A DNA stretch of 64,000 nt from Anoplolepis gracilipes (GCF_047496725.1 NC_132981.1:9722501-9786500), one strand, 5' to 3'. Shown: positions 11,345-24,819, numbered from the stretch's first letter. Made by a program: numbers and translations. Notes: generated from the letters alone by a model not told the origin.

Positions 11345-13673
11345 TTAAATTACTTGTAATCTAGAAATGTCTGTCTCTTTCATATTCTGTACTTCTGTGT
11401 AACATTCACATAAATTGAGAATATTTTCTTTACTCTCAATGAAATGTGTTTCTTCAAATCCATGTACCTGTGTATAGTGATGAACGTGTGCCTAAAAAAA
11501 ATGTAGTATTTTATATTTTTTATAATTTTTAAATCTACATGTGTTTCAAAATGCATATTTATTCATAGATTTTAAAAGTCAAAAAAAATGTCAAAGAATG
11601 GAAAGAGTTGTCTGTTTATAAAAAAAAATTTAGGAATGAGTTTTGCATTGTTATGTGTTGTACCTTTTTCCTATATAATTTAGAAAACTCTTGAATTACA
11701 TCTTTAAATAATAAAGACATAGTAGATGAATTAAGGAGACACAATAATGACGAAGAGTGTCCTGCTGGAGGAATGGAACATAATCCTATTTTCATACAAT
11801 CCCTACTCCAAGGAGTAAACTTTGATTTGTTTTGAAATCTATAAACAAAAAGTAATATAAAATAATTAATCGATTCTCGATAAATACAAATCCGTTAAAA
11901 AAAAATTACCTTTCAACATTTCTTTTTATATCAGTTAAAGTGGTATTTCCCCTTGCAATATGTGCAGCAGCAAGAACTACAGAAGTAGATTGAAGAGGAT
12001 CTAATTTAATTAATTGATTATTTCGAGACCATGCATTAGTAAATAATTCATCCTGCAACCTTAAACATTAATATTAATATTTCAGATTCCTATTAGATTT
12101 TAAGTTTAAGATAAAAATTTTAAGGTAAAGGCAATCACACAGAGCTATATACTTTGTTTCTTGCATGGTGCACATATTTGGAGCGGATAAAGTTATAGGA
12201 CTGACACTACTAAATATATAATGTAATCTTGGATAAGGTACTAGATTTGTAGCTACTTCATTCATATCCATATTTAAACTGCCTGGAAATCTAGATCCGC
12301 TAAAACAAAAATTATTGTCTTTACAAGTTTTAAATCTCACATCACACACAAGCCTCAGAAAACTTGATTACCTGGTTAAATGCAAAAGCATATTCGCAAT
12401 AATACTGTTCATATCTTGAAATGGTTTACACGAGGCGTTGTAATTCATTTGATTTGCGTTTTCTCTTTTATTCATTTGAGTATTACATATATCTAAAAGA
12501 GCCTTGTTCTCTATAGGAAATACACATGTGGCATGTTCTATAAGTTCTTGAGTCGCAAGTAAAGTGTTGTAAGGAGAAATTATAGTATCTTGTATATTAG
12601 CTGGATATACACATGATACAATCCTAAAATACCAATATTGTGAATATATCTGTACTCTTTGCATTATCAAGTTATATATAATCACAAATGTTATAAGACT
12701 AAATTAACTTTTTATTAATGTTATAAGACTAAATTAACAATTAATTAATTGACATTTATATTCATAATAAGTACCTTTCTACATGAGAGTAACAATCTCT
12801 TAATAGTTTTAAAGTTGCTGTGCCTAATCCAGATCCAGTACCTCCTCCTAAAGAATGCATTAATAAAAACCCATGAAGTCGATCACATTTTTCAACCATA
12901 CATCTTATACTTTCCTCTATACGATCATGATATTCTCTACCATGAACATGATATCCTACTGCCCTATTGAAGAGAAACAAAATTTCTTTAAGTCATTTTA
13001 TTGTCTGTATATAAACTCTGATAATATCAATGTTTCTACATTGATACTATCATATATATATATATATAATATTATTCTTAATAACTTACCAATTATTTCC
13101 AGATCCTGGATAATTTGTTACAATACATGTTTGGTCAAATAACTGACGCAATGGACCTTGTTTAAACCTAGATACAACACTGTCTTCCATATCTATCAAA
13201 ACAGCCTGCTTTGGAAAATCATTTTATTGTATTTAAGAAGTGATTCAATTTTCTTGCAATAGTTTTAAGAAATTAAATATGAAGAAAAAAATATACACAC
13301 TCTAGCTTTAACTTTTGCCTTGCTTAGATCAGCTATATTTTCAAAATGCAAATTATCTGTATTAACTGGGACATGAAAGAAACTGGGAAAGGCATCTGAC
13401 AGATCACCGACATGCTTGACATGGTTTCGTTGTACTTTGAGTAAATTTACACCACCGCTAGTAGTCTGGATACCATATTCATGCAAGGCTAAGGGCCAAA
13501 AAGCTGAGCCTATTTGATTCCCGCATTGACCAACTAAAATATGATTTACGTAAGAATATAAAAAAGAAATAACTTTTTTTTTTTTTTTTTTTTTTTTTCA
13601 GTTTACACATCGTAATCAATCATTACTTAGGACTACGTATGTTATTACCTTGTACTGTGATAAATTGGCTCAT
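11345..13673 (-). CDS. TUBE1: Epsilon-tubulin
   Basis: Nine exons on the minus strand: 13649-13673, 13301-13533, 13090-13205, 12775-12963, 12372-12623, 12153-12299, 11910-12059, 11664-11838, 11345-11491. They join to 477 aa (human 475). Epsilon-tubulin acts at centrioles, where it is needed for triplet microtubules and basal bodies. Diagnostic features are the N-terminal VGQCGNQIG, VLIDMED, SGNNWAVGYHV, the nucleotide-binding GGGTGSGLGT, SPYNTLLATQELIEHA, the family-specific SLNMDMNEVATNLVPYPRLHY, and the C-terminal LYRKKAHVHHYTQVHGFEE. The intron before exon 7 uses an AAG acceptor at 12060-12062, which restores the KLQDELF match to the human protein. The gene is divergent from NEMP. Drosophila lacks this tubulin. 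Confidence 0.95.
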
Positions 13674-14216
13674 TATTATATTCAAAATCTCCAAATCGTG
13701 TACTGTACTCCTTAAAGGTATCTATAATGACAGTTATCGCCGCTGCAAACATTTGTTACTTTTGTCCATGTCAAGCGAGCCCGCGATAAACAGTGGACCC
13801 GAGGATGATCGAAAAACGCTGACAGGATTGGCAATTGAAGATCTGTTATCCTTTAGCTGCACTACGTTACACTTTTTGTACTATACATTTGTGGTTTGCA
13901 AGAAGAGAGGGAAGAAAGAAAAAAAAATAAAAGAAAGAAGTATAGAGTTTAGTTAAAAAGAAATATTTTTATATATTATTTATACGGATATTGTTTTATT
14001 TTACGCCTTCCGTTTTTACAAACGTCTTTCGATATCTCGAGATTTTATAACAATCGATCGATATATTATCTCGCGATATCTCCTTTGCTTGTATCGAAAT
14101 ATTTCAAATTTTTTGTCGCTATTTTCGTAGCGTTAATATGCGGCTATGTGGTCGACGTGATACACGTGTATGAAAGGAAAATTTGTATAATTAGAAAAAT
14201 AGACAAAGTGACAGAA
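13674..14216. promoter_or_regulatory. Divergent promoter interval between epsilon-tubulin and NEMP
   Basis: Only 543 bases separate the two start codons, so both promoters and 5' UTRs must lie here. ATCGAT-type repeats (around 14054-14062) resemble the DRE half-sites of housekeeping insect promoters. A weak GC rise is seen at 13735-13800. No TATA box is convincing for either gene. Confidence 0.45.
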
Positions 14217-15144
14217 ATGATGAAATGGACTTTCATATGTCTCTGTCTGTTTCAATGCGTTTATACGCGTCTTATTCTCGAGGACACGAGTAAGTCCACC
14301 TAACCTATATAATCTAATTGAAAAATGTATAACGAGAAAAGATATGATTAAAATAGTCTGACGTTATTAGAAAAATTACCAAGTTGACCAAGAATTACAT
14401 TCTATTTGAATCATACAACAACAATGTGTAATATAACATTATAGTTAATGTCATGCAATATGTCATAAATACGATGCAAGCTTTTTCCTTTTTGGAGTTA
14501 CTCCTCTTTATAAGACAGAATATATTTAATTGTGAATATATTTAATATTTTAGGTAAATTAATAATTTATAAAGTAAATGGATAATTGTCATCCAATTCT
14601 ATGAGCTTAAAAATATATGCGATATTATTTTATGCAATATTCTTACTTTGAGAAAAATAATCTTTAATATTATATACATAATGTTACATTATGATTATAT
14701 ATTTAACTTTTATTTTTTTTAAATATTGTTTTATTGCCAAATTATAACATTAAGCCATTTTTTCTATAATGCAATTTTTACATCTATATTAATAAAAAGA
14801 AGAAAATTACAAACATTATCCTAGTGAGACTAATTTATAAATGTAATATTTTGAATAATGACTTTATTATTATAATTAATGACTAATAAATTATAATTGG
14901 ATAATTTATAATAATTTACAATGGTATAGACATTAATTTTCAGTATCTTAATAGCAAGAAAATATTTTAACATTTAATTTAATGTTGCAGAAATATACTT
15001 CCTGAAGGCAGGTGATACTGTAGAAAATAATAATCCCGGATTAAAAATATATTGTCATAATGCTTCGTCAAAGTACTTAGCACATATATGGAGAACTATG
15101 ACTGTAAGAAAATTTTGATAATAAGAATAATGTTAAGAATTTTT

Positions 15145-15177
<33 letters not shown>

Positions 15178-17471
15178 CTTTAATAAAATATTACAACATT
15201 TATAATCTAAATGTCATATTATAGATGCATCTAAATACTAATTCAGATTCCTATGTTTTGTATGATGGCAAAACGCCAGAAGAAATTTATCAAAAGCACA
15301 ATGAAAATCAAAGATCATGGAGCTTTAATTTGTTTGACACAAAAAAACATAAGCAGTTAAAAATCAATCCTTTTGAAAATATGTGCATAGGAGTTCACAT
15401 AGATTCTCCTATTGTATCTGGATATATAATGAATTTGACAGAAACTCGTAAGTATCTGAAATCTAAAATTACTCCTTTTTATTAATATATTAGTAGGTTA
15501 ATATAATTAGCAAGATATCTTCATTATCAGGTATCAATGTTTGGAATTTAACAATGATGATAATAGGCATTATCATTTTCTGGTATGCATACATATTAAG
15601 CCGGAATTCATTATTTTATTATGCTTGTGGCATAATATTTGGAGTCACCTTATCTATTATATTTTTAATATATATAGCAGGAAAATTTATACCACGGGTA
15701 ACTATTTTAACATAACAATACTTCACTAGAGACAAAGAGAGAGCATAATTCTTGATAAATATATCTATGAAATACTCTTTTATCCATTAAGGGAAAAATT
15801 ATGTACTTAATGTTTGCTGCATCAATGAGTCTTTATCTTGCTCAAGTATTGTGGGAAAACACGCACTTAATTATAGTACAATACCGAGAATGGGTGATGT
15901 GGTACATTCTTGTTACATCTCTGATTAGTTTTCTACTCTGTTATCGTTTTGGTCCAGTTACCAATAAAAGAACAAAACAGATAATACAATGGTTTTTGCA
16001 GGTATGCTGCATGTGATATTTTTTTCTTAAGTTTATTTATTGATATAATTTTTGAATTTATTCCTAATTTATTAATATAAAAATGGCTTTATACAGCTTA
16101 TGGGATTGGCAATGGTGTATAATAGCAGTCACTTTTATGAGGCATCTTTTTCATGTTGCATTGTACTCGTACTTCTTTATAATTTTCCGAAGACAGCGTT
16201 CGAGCGAGGAAAGAAATGTTGGTAAGCATATAAGACGACTAATATAAGACTAGGATATTAATAATTTTTGCTTTTGCAATCAGCTATATTCACACGCTAT
16301 GTAAAGCTACTATTGTAAAAACTTGATTATTGAATTATTTTAATAAAATTTTCAAATTTGTTATATGCACATGCTTACTTACTGTTTCTGTTTATGTTGC
16401 TTTTTTGATCGTTCTATATAAATTTTAATTTGTAAAGATATTTAATATTATAGATATTCAATATATATATAAGTGAATTATATTAATTAATACTTAAGTA
16501 TATTGTGTGGAATAAGTAATTAATGCACAATTATATAAGAAAATATGTTTTTTTATCAGCTTTTATTTCACATATTTTTAACAAGCTTATTGCTAACACG
16601 CACTGTATTTAATAGGCTGTTTATTTAAGCTGTTTAATTTTTGTGTAATGAAACTTTTATTTCACATTTTGAACATACTTTTTATATGGTATATGTATAT
16701 GTATATAGCAATTATATCTATTATTTGCAATAAAATGTGTTAATTCTTTTATCCACTTTATTTGAAAAAAACATTTATAAAACTTAAACGTAACGTGGTT
16801 CTTAACCTATTAAATTTTACTTAAAAGTATTACTAAAACAGCAGTATAAGTATACATAAGAAAAATTACAAATACTTTCTGAACTAGCCTGTTATTATAG
16901 TAATCTTTATTAATTTTAATCATAGACTTCAAAAATTTTTAAATGTAATAACAAAATTATGTATTGTGTGTATGTCTATATTTATATATGTCTATGCAAT
17001 TTATATTTTAAATATTTTTTTCAATTTATCTATTAAACGTACAAAAAGATAATATCATTTCTTCTTTCTTTTTTTTTAAACGAGGCAAATTGTGTTTCCG
17101 GAAAAAAGAAAATTGTTAAGTGAAAATCAATATCGTCAAGAAGGTGTTCGAGAAACTAGGAAAGCTTTAAAAGAATTACAAAACTATTGTTCTAGTCCAG
17201 AATGCAATCCTTGGAAAACGGTTTTAAAACTAAAAGATCCTATAAGGTTATATAATTTTGGTTACACATATTAATATTACAATATACATCAAAGGTAAAT
17301 TTTTTTATTTAACAATATGGATATCAATTTTTCAGATTTGCGAAATTTATGGAAGGAGACCCACATTTATCTAAATATGAGATCGAAAAGCATGAAGAAG
17401 AAGAAATTTCGAAAATTTTTGAGAAAAACGAATATACAGATGATGATGATGATGATGATTACTCTTATTAA
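14217..17471 (+). CDS. NEMP: Nuclear envelope integral membrane protein (NEMP/TMEM194 family)
   Basis: Eight exons: 14217-14289, 14991-15103, 15225-15447, 15531-15697, 15792-16001, 16097-16221, 17085-17246, 17336-17471, giving 402 aa (human NEMP1 about 444). NEMP proteins span the inner nuclear membrane, help nuclear-envelope stiffness and female fertility, and bind Ran-GTP in vertebrates. A short hydrophobic signal peptide (MMKWTFICLCLFQC) precedes the lumenal domain (IYCHNASSKYLAHIWR). Exons 4-6 hold about five membrane segments with the conserved LSRNSLFYY, CYRFGPVTNKR and LQLMGLAMVY motifs. Exon 7 has the nucleoplasmic YRQEGVRETRKALKELQNYC...PECNPWKT. The tail is acidic with seven consecutive Asp. 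The start at 14217 was preferred over an in-frame ATG at 14085 because it gives a compact signal peptide. Intron 6 holds the left boundary of the large duplication. Confidence 0.93.
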
Positions 17472-18427
17472 GTACAAATGTTTAAAATAAGAATTCAATA
17501 ACATGCAGAAGTTTATATCTGTTTTCTAATAACAGTTCTTTTAACAATAATAGAAATAGATAAAAACTTATTTTTCGTTTGTATAAGTCAATTAAAAATT
17601 TTGCACAAAATTTTTCATTTAACAGATTACGGGATAAGAATTAAAGATGATATAAATTTTTTGTTCATATTTGCTCAATTATGTTTTTTTTGTGGATTTT
17701 TCGAAAACATATGTATAATATATTTAGTCTATTAAGTCTTTTTTTTACGTATTTATTTTATTTGTGTATTTATCTTATTAATAATGTTTCTCTAATTATG
17801 TATAAAGAGAAAAAGAAGAAGAAAGAAAGAATGTGTGTATGTATGCATATATATATATGAAAAGAATTAAAATATTTTTACAATTTGCCTAATTATCTTA
17901 TTATTTATTATCATACATTGACATGCATTATTATTTATTAAAAATTTATTAAAAAAATTATTTTTAACTTATCTTTTATCTTATTTAAAATCTAAATATT
18001 TCTATATGTTTGTAAGATTTAAGAATCTATTACAGCATGCTATTCATTGTTCTTAATCTGATAATATAGCAGAGGAAGGAAAAGATTATATGAATAACTT
18101 ACTCACATTGTTTATATTTATTCATTTTATTTATTTTAATTTCAATTTATTTTTTATAATGTAGATTTCTTTTAAAATTATTTTGGAACAAAAAAATTCA
18201 ACAGTGATTCTACTTTGAAATGGAAAACTTTTATAAGGTAATTATACATATACAAGTCTTTAAATACATTTTTATAAACTGCATGTATATAAGTGCATTA
18301 AAATAATAATATATAGTGCATAATAATAATAATATATTTTTATCAAATATATTATATTTTTAGCAGCATTTATATTTTATAAGTGCATTCTTATTCTCTT
18401 TGTTTTTTTATTGTTATTTAACTTGTT
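17472..18427. other. Convergent intergenic region after NEMP
   Basis: AT-rich sequence between the NEMP stop and the stop of the minus-strand secreted-protein gene; no gene seen. It should contain both 3' UTRs. Sequence from about 18290 onward has a counterpart at 28561 in copy 2, whereas 16745-18290 (including NEMP exons 7-8) has none. Confidence 0.5.
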
Positions 18428-19431
18428 TTAAAATTGTTTTTTATTAATACATACAAACATTGTTAATAACTTGTTAATTATCTCAAATATCTCAATTATC
18501 GCGGCCATCAATTCTGTAGAAAATTGTTTATCTTGCACTTTACGTACGATTTTGTATAGTCCTTTAAAAAATAGCAAGACAGGTTCAAAGAATTTGCAAA
18601 GACTTTTTTTTACATTTGTAATTAACCCGTTCTCTGACAATATTTTGGATGTGTTCAGGAATAATATGTCGGATATGTTAAAGGGGATAAGAGAAGATAT
18701 TTTATAATTATAAAAGGAAGATAAAGTATAATTATACAAATTATAAAAACTATCTGCTATCCCATGTAGTGTATCCACGGAGAATATATTGGGCATATTT
18801 GGGAGTGATATATCGCATATACTGAAGAAAGATAAACTGAATCTTTTGTATCTCGAGAGAGATCTTTCCAAAGGTGTGACATTGAAATAACTCGTGACGT
18901 GTTTTCGGTCATCTGAAAAAAATATTGTAATGAGAGCACAATCCTTGTGAGATTAAAATATTAAGCATTTTTTTTGTAGAAAATAATTTCTATATTAATT
19001 ATACTCGTATTTTTTATTTGCATAAGGCATATATCAGTTATAGCGATATAAAATAATTGCTTTTCTTCAGATGATAAATATATGTATATTATTAACTCTT
19101 ATTTTTAAAATGTGCACACGCGTAAAATGGTAATGAATAAAAAAAGATTATCTAACCGAGAGATGAATTTCAATATGTAAAATTGAAGAAATTTTACATA
19201 TTATAGTGAATCATCTAAATACAATGTTATAATTTTAAAAAATATTAAAATTTTTTACGAAAAACAGCGAAATATTTTTAAATAGGAACATTAATATGAT
19301 TAAGATGATATTAAATAGATATATAGCTTACCTGCAAGTGGTTTTATTAAATCCTTCTTACTATATATTTTATAACAGAATACACTTCCAAATATCACAG
19401 TCAGATAAAAAATGAGAATTGATACCTTCAT
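18428..19431 (-). CDS. Unrecognised secreted protein, paralog A
   Basis: Two exons, 19332-19431 and 18428-18912, with an intact 194-aa frame. The first exon is a signal peptide (MKVSILIFYLTVIFGSVFC) plus a short basic stretch. The second begins in frame and contains LERSLSRYKR, a dibasic site that could be cut by a furin-like protease, followed by a hydrophobic, Phe/Ile/Leu-rich C-terminal part with short SDILF / ISSLIP elements and few cysteines. I do not recognise the family. The same exon structure, intron phase and signal peptide occur in paralog B (28724-30006), so this is a real gene pair from the local duplication. The C-terminal halves have diverged much more than the signal exon. It may have lost a repeat array present in B. 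Confidence 0.7.
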
Positions 19432-20466
19432 TTTGATTGAAAATGATTGGTCGAATGATTGGTTTTAGATCAAAAGTATAGAAACCTTCTTTTACACTTT
19501 CGTCTAGTCTCTTGTCTTGTTATGATATAGGCAACTTTCTTTATATCACTTCTGCTGAACAACCACGTTGTTGTGATGGACGACCTTGTTTTATCGTTTT
19601 TCTTCAATCTATTGTTGACAAAAATAATTGGTTTAATACTGTTTTCTGTCAGCTTGACATTCTAGCTAACGAAAATTAGTATCGATTCTATGCATAAATA
19701 TGGCAAAAGATATTTAAAAAAAGACATTATTTCACGAATTAATGTTATACTTTTTAATTATACATACGTTCAATTGCTTGTAAATATTGAGTTGAAAATT
19801 TATTTTATATGTTTCATGATCTATATAAAATTTTTCATGTACGATAATATTATTATAAGTTATCATACAAGAAAATTTAATATTGAAAAATAAAGTGTAA
19901 GATTTTAAACATAAATCTTTATCTAACTCTTTTGCTCTTCATAAATATTTTTTCACTTATTATTATTGTTATATGTTATTGCATGTTCGTCAAAACCATT
20001 TTTACGTGATCAGTTTTGTTAGAATTTTAAGTATTTTATATAAAAATATATATATAAAATAAATAGTTATACATTTTTATTTCAATAAAATATTTAACGT
20101 CACATTTATATTTTATTGATATTAAATGACTTAAAATTTTTATAAAGTTTTAGAAAATTTTATGCTTTATTTTCCAATATTAAATTCATATTTTTATGTA
20201 ATAACTTATAATAACATTATAAAAAATATTTTCATATTGTTGAATATTTTCATACAGATCGTATTATGCAACAAATATAATTAAGCGTTATTGTAGATGT
20301 TTTTTATTTAATAAGACACATTATATAAACACATTGTAAAAAGTTTATTTTAAGCAATTGTATGTTATATAATTATTTAAATTCAATGATGTTTACAATT
20401 CATTGAATATATGAAAAAGGAAAAAAAATAAATTTTACTCAAGTATTCGTAATATTATTTGACTAG

Positions 20467-20622
20467 AGATCCTACGATCAATCCCTAATAAGCTAGGGGG
20501 AGTTATTGCTTTATTAATATCAATTTTAATCCTATATACTTTTCCTCTTTTAACTCCTAAATTTAACTCATTAATAATCTACCCTATTAATCAACTATTA
20601 TACTGAATTTGAGTTGAGTTCC
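20467..20622 (+). other. Nuclear mitochondrial insertion (NUMT): cytochrome b C-terminal fragment
   Basis: Read in the insect mitochondrial code from 20469 this translates to ILRSIPNKLGGV, then ALL.SILILYTFPLL, and ends YWIWVE, with TGA coding Trp at two positions and ATA as Met. That is the C-terminal transmembrane part of cytochrome b. Codon use and the standard-code stops show it is mitochondrial in origin. It interrupts sequence that is continuous in copy 2 (around 31270-31280), exactly at the 3' end of the two-cysteine peptide pseudogene. The right border shares about nine bases (GTTGAGTTC) with the target, so microhomology joining is likely. Confidence 0.88.
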
Positions 20623-20783
20623 CGTGGAAAGATGGAATGTAGCATACATAGCAAACGTACTCTCGTATAATTTTCAATATACTATTTGCATAATTGTTTG
20701 AAGTTTGATCAAGTGGCAATAATGCAGATATGCTAGATAAGAGGTTATTTATTCGTCGTCTGGTTTGGTATTTTGATTTATCG
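20615..20783 (-). pseudogene. Broken copy of the two-cysteine secreted peptide gene (exon 2 only)
   Basis: Matches exon 2 of the intact gene at 31262-31458. Relative to that copy it has a 7-base deletion in the acidic codons, giving an early TAA, and a further 1-base deletion later. Its final codons are replaced by the cytochrome b NUMT. The signal-peptide exon is missing: sequence equivalent to about 32105-32690 is absent from copy 1. The acceptor site before it (TTTACAG) is still intact. Confidence 0.8.
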
Positions 20784-20839
20784 CTGTAAATAAAAATTTT
20801 TATGAGTCAAATATAAAGTTATTATTATATTACTTTTAA

Positions 20840-21225
20840 TATATTTTATTATATATAACGGTAATATAAACACTTTAATATAATACAAGATAATAATTTG
20901 CAATTAATTTAATATTACTGCAATAAAATTGTATAAAGCCGTTTTTTATTTTATATTTTAAATTATCGAGTCGGTAAATCTCCTCTGTTATTTTGATATC
21001 ATGTTTTAAAATAATAAATGAGAATAATAAAGTCGAAAAATAAAGTCAAGAGAATAAGTAAAAAAGAGTTATTGGTTAGAAGAAGGATATACAGAGACAA
21101 AGATGAAAATAAAAGACAATAACACAGAAGAAAAGGAGAGGAATCTACATGCCGACGACGACCGGGTTCTTAAATCGCGAATAATTTTTTTTATCCGTCC
21201 ACATTCAATCTGATTCTCGCTAATC
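20840..21225. repeat. Dispersed repeat, copy i
   Basis: An AT-rich, purine-biased block containing a TCTCCTCTGTTATTTTGATATCA segment-type core and AATAAAGTCGAAAAATAAAGT, found again at 24820-25245 and 31495-31815. Two copies sit in equivalent places of the segmental duplication. The third is inside the IR pseudogene, so the unit has moved independently. No coding capacity or terminal repeats are obvious. Confidence 0.55.
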
Positions 21226-21227
21226 CG

Positions 21228-21284
<57 letters not shown>
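21228..21284. repeat. (TA)n microsatellite
   Basis: About 55 bases of uninterrupted TA repeats. The equivalent position in copy 2 (about 31818) is much shorter. Confidence 0.85.
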
Positions 21285-21288
<4 letters not shown>

Positions 21289-22707
21289 TTATTTTAAAAA
21301 TTTATGTTTAGACCTATATACATATAAAACAATCAGAAATCGAGAGAAAATTAAAAAAAAAACAATTTCAAATAAATTTATAATAATAAAGATTTTGTTT
21401 TTAGGAACTAGATATATTAGCTAAGTCAAAAGTTAATAAATCTACAATACATTTGTAGACTTATAAATTTGCCATGACGCAAAAAAGTACATTTAGCTTT
21501 TTAAAATATAAAATTTATAATGAATTTGTAAGATAAAGTAAAGACATACATATATAACATGCAGATACATATACATATATAGATATAAATTACGCATATA
21601 AATAGAAATCCTTGCAAAAAATACATTATTATAGAATATAAGGGGCTGTGTATGTGAGTTATCATTTGAATTACAATCTATTTTCAAAAAATTAAATAAT
21701 AATGTTACTACTGAATATGTTATCGGTTCTATCTCGTTATGAGATCTTTCAGAAACTTTTTTTTAATTAAATACATAAATAACTCATAAATTTTAATATC
21801 ATACGTAAATATAATTAAAAATAATCCAATTAATTGTAAGATTAGGTTAATTATGATATGATTAAAAAAGAAAGAATAGTAACAAATATTTCAAGTTTAT
21901 AGTTAGTTTAATGTGTCTTTAATGAGACATTTTCATCAAAACTTATTTATCTTGTTTGTTTTTTTATTTTTTGAGGATAGAAACGCTATGTAAAAATCAT
22001 CAGGTGACTTTAGAGATATACAGCAAGCAGAATAGTTACTTTGTTTAATTTGCGATTATTACGAATGATATGACACATAATTTACATGTTGGTTTTTCTT
22101 AAATCATATGATTTTTCATCTATATAAATTAAAAGATCGTTTTATCATTTCTTCTCCGAGTTGTTATGTTATGCCTATTATTACACAAATCATGAGTAGT
22201 TGATGCTATAGATACATACTACTGCAATATGCACATATTATATTTTAAATTATTTTAATGCTTATTTTATTGCTTAAAAGGTTTGGCAATTACATAACAT
22301 TTACATAGATATTCTTAAACATTTTATGGTACATCGCATTGTATTGTGTATAAATTTCAATTAAAATGTATTTTAAAACAACATCTTACTGATAGTTTTT
22401 GCTGCTTATATTGTTCACATATACTTATGTGCATACGATCACGCTTATCGTTCTTTAATTTAGAAAATTCATGTTGATAATTAGGACGATTATTAAGTAT
22501 TATTAATAATTACTGATAATTATTAAATATTTTAATAATTAACAATGCTAATAATATTTTTAATTTTTATTATATACTTATACGTAATATTTTAATCATT
22601 AACCCAATTTTCGTTTAAGTATAAATACATATTATTCATACCAGATAAAGATATATTATTTAGATCTAATACGAGTGAATATTAAATCCGATTGAAAATA
22701 TATTCAA

Positions 22708-23001
22708 ATGACGTCGTTTCCTACAATAAGAATATCTAACCAGCAAATCAGTCGTTTAATTTGTATAAATTTACCAGTAAAGTTTATAAATTATTTTGTT
22801 TACTACACAATATTCCGCTTAAAATCACCGCTCGGACAGTGTACAAAGAACTGTTTGAATAGTGATCTAGTCCGATTTATACAAATGGGAGAGCAAATAC
22901 GAGAAGAAAGCAAACATATAATTTATTCGAGACACTCGATGTGTCTGTCAGTCGATTTCTCGTTTATTCGTGCTCTTTGTAATTTAAATTTTCTCATATA
23001 A
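22708..23001 (+). other. Possible small gene or IR 5' exon, ORF of 97 codons (copy 1)
   Basis: ATG-started open frame 345 bases upstream of the IR pseudogene, preceded by a TATA-like AGTATAAATACATATT at about 22618. The paired frame in copy 2 (34011-34310, 99 codons) is kept open despite base changes and a 6-base in-frame length difference. The protein is basic with two cysteines in QCTKNC and resembles nothing I know. It lies inside the most similar block of the duplication, so its preservation may only reflect recent sequence homogenisation. Confidence 0.3.
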
Positions 23002-24819
23002 ACATAAAATTGCGTTCTAAACCTGATCTGAATCTATAAAACTGAACTCGTCTGTTAAATCATTAATTATTACACTCGTGGTTTTTCAAAATCAAATAAT
23101 CGATGAAGCACAATTAGCACACGAAATCATGTGTTATATGTTTTAATACCGACTATAGGCAACGCGGATAAAATCATGCGACGCTGATTATGCTGCTATT
23201 ATCTGATATTTACATTGATTGCCTCCCGTCGTGATCGGCAAAAAAACAGTACGAACGGAAAAATATATTAGACCTGAAACCGTGGACATTCGTCCTATCG
23301 ACTTAGTTCGTCATATTGAATTTCAGCGCGACGCGATCGCACAGAATGTTTCGTAAGTTTAATATTTCCTTGATCTTAAATTTGATCGTTCTCACGTGGA
23401 CAATAGTGATGTTCAGCCTCGTGTGGGGTCAGTTGATTAGACCGATTTACGTGTACGAAAGTTTAATCAGAGATATTTGCAGCTACTTTAATAATACGTG
23501 CATCATACTCCTGCATTCTAGTCCAAATCCTATGGAAACGCAGAGTGAAAAACAGATAGAAAAATTGAAAATTTTATTTATCAGATTCAAGTCTTCGTAT
23601 ATATTGAAAGCTGTTCTCTTGCAGGACTTATGAAAGTCGATTACTTGCTGAGTCTTCAAAGATACCTGAGCTCGACTCTTTACATACGTACTGTAATCAT
23701 AGATTTTCATATGTTGGCAACACAAGTGAGCGTTTAGAATTTATTTTTTAAACACACACATATAATTCGTATTTTTTATTATATATAAATACGGAGCAGT
23801 AAGATAAAGTAAAAGTTGCTTAATCTTATATTTTTAAAAAATACTTATAATGATATATTAATAAAAATAGATTCGTTTGAGAATCTTTTGTATACAATTT
23901 TTTAAAAGTAATACATTTATAAGGTTATCGAAATACTACATTTATCTTTTACAAATAATACATTTATCTTTTACTAAGAAGGAAAAAATTTACTTGCTCG
24001 CAGAGCAGGAAAAGGTATAATCACATCAAGGGACCTTTATTCTTTCTATAAACGACAATGAAGATACGAGAGTTAATTTTACAAATGTAATTATATCTGA
24101 AAAAGTTAAGTTATCTAAAGATATTCTTTAAATAACTTAATAAATTTAATAGGTCTCCAAATAGATCGCGATGGCTTATTCCACTTGGCTGGTCTTCCTC
24201 AATAACAAGACCAACTTGGCAGACTAGTCTCTTCGACATTTACGTGCCATTTAATTGGAAATTTATAGTGACTCAAAGTATCAACGAAACCGGCAAGAAA
24301 ATCAAGAAGGAAGTTTATCAAGCTGATAAAAGTGCAGAATTAAGGGAGAATCACTTTGGTTTGTGGGATGCGGAGAAAAGTCTGAAAGATTCTCCACACG
24401 GCCTATATTTACGAAAAAGTAATTTTTTTGGCTATACGTTACACGTTGCGTTGCTCCAAGTAAGTTCGCTTATATATATTTTCCCAAAAAGGGTTCTAAT
24501 CATAATAATAATAAAGAATGAAATTAATAAAACAATATTAATAATATTCAAATTAATAATAAGTAGTATAATTGTGTTAAAGTAATATAATATTTACTGC
24601 GGCATATAAATATTTTATATTTATAGGACCGGTCAGTCTGCTTCATCGTAACGAACAGAATGAAGTAATAGAAGTTGATGGCTTTTTTTGAGAAATATTT
24701 CTGCTATTGCAGGAGCTATTGAATTGCACGTAAGTAATATTAGATAAACAAAGATATCTATTTATTGTATTATATAAACTCGTTATTCGTGTAGAGTTAA
24801 GAATTTTCAAATTCAATAA

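Noticed and set aside
13639..13956. 105-codon plus-strand frame over the epsilon-tubulin start
   Set aside because: Overlaps exon 1 and promoter of epsilon-tubulin on the other strand; composition non-protein-like.
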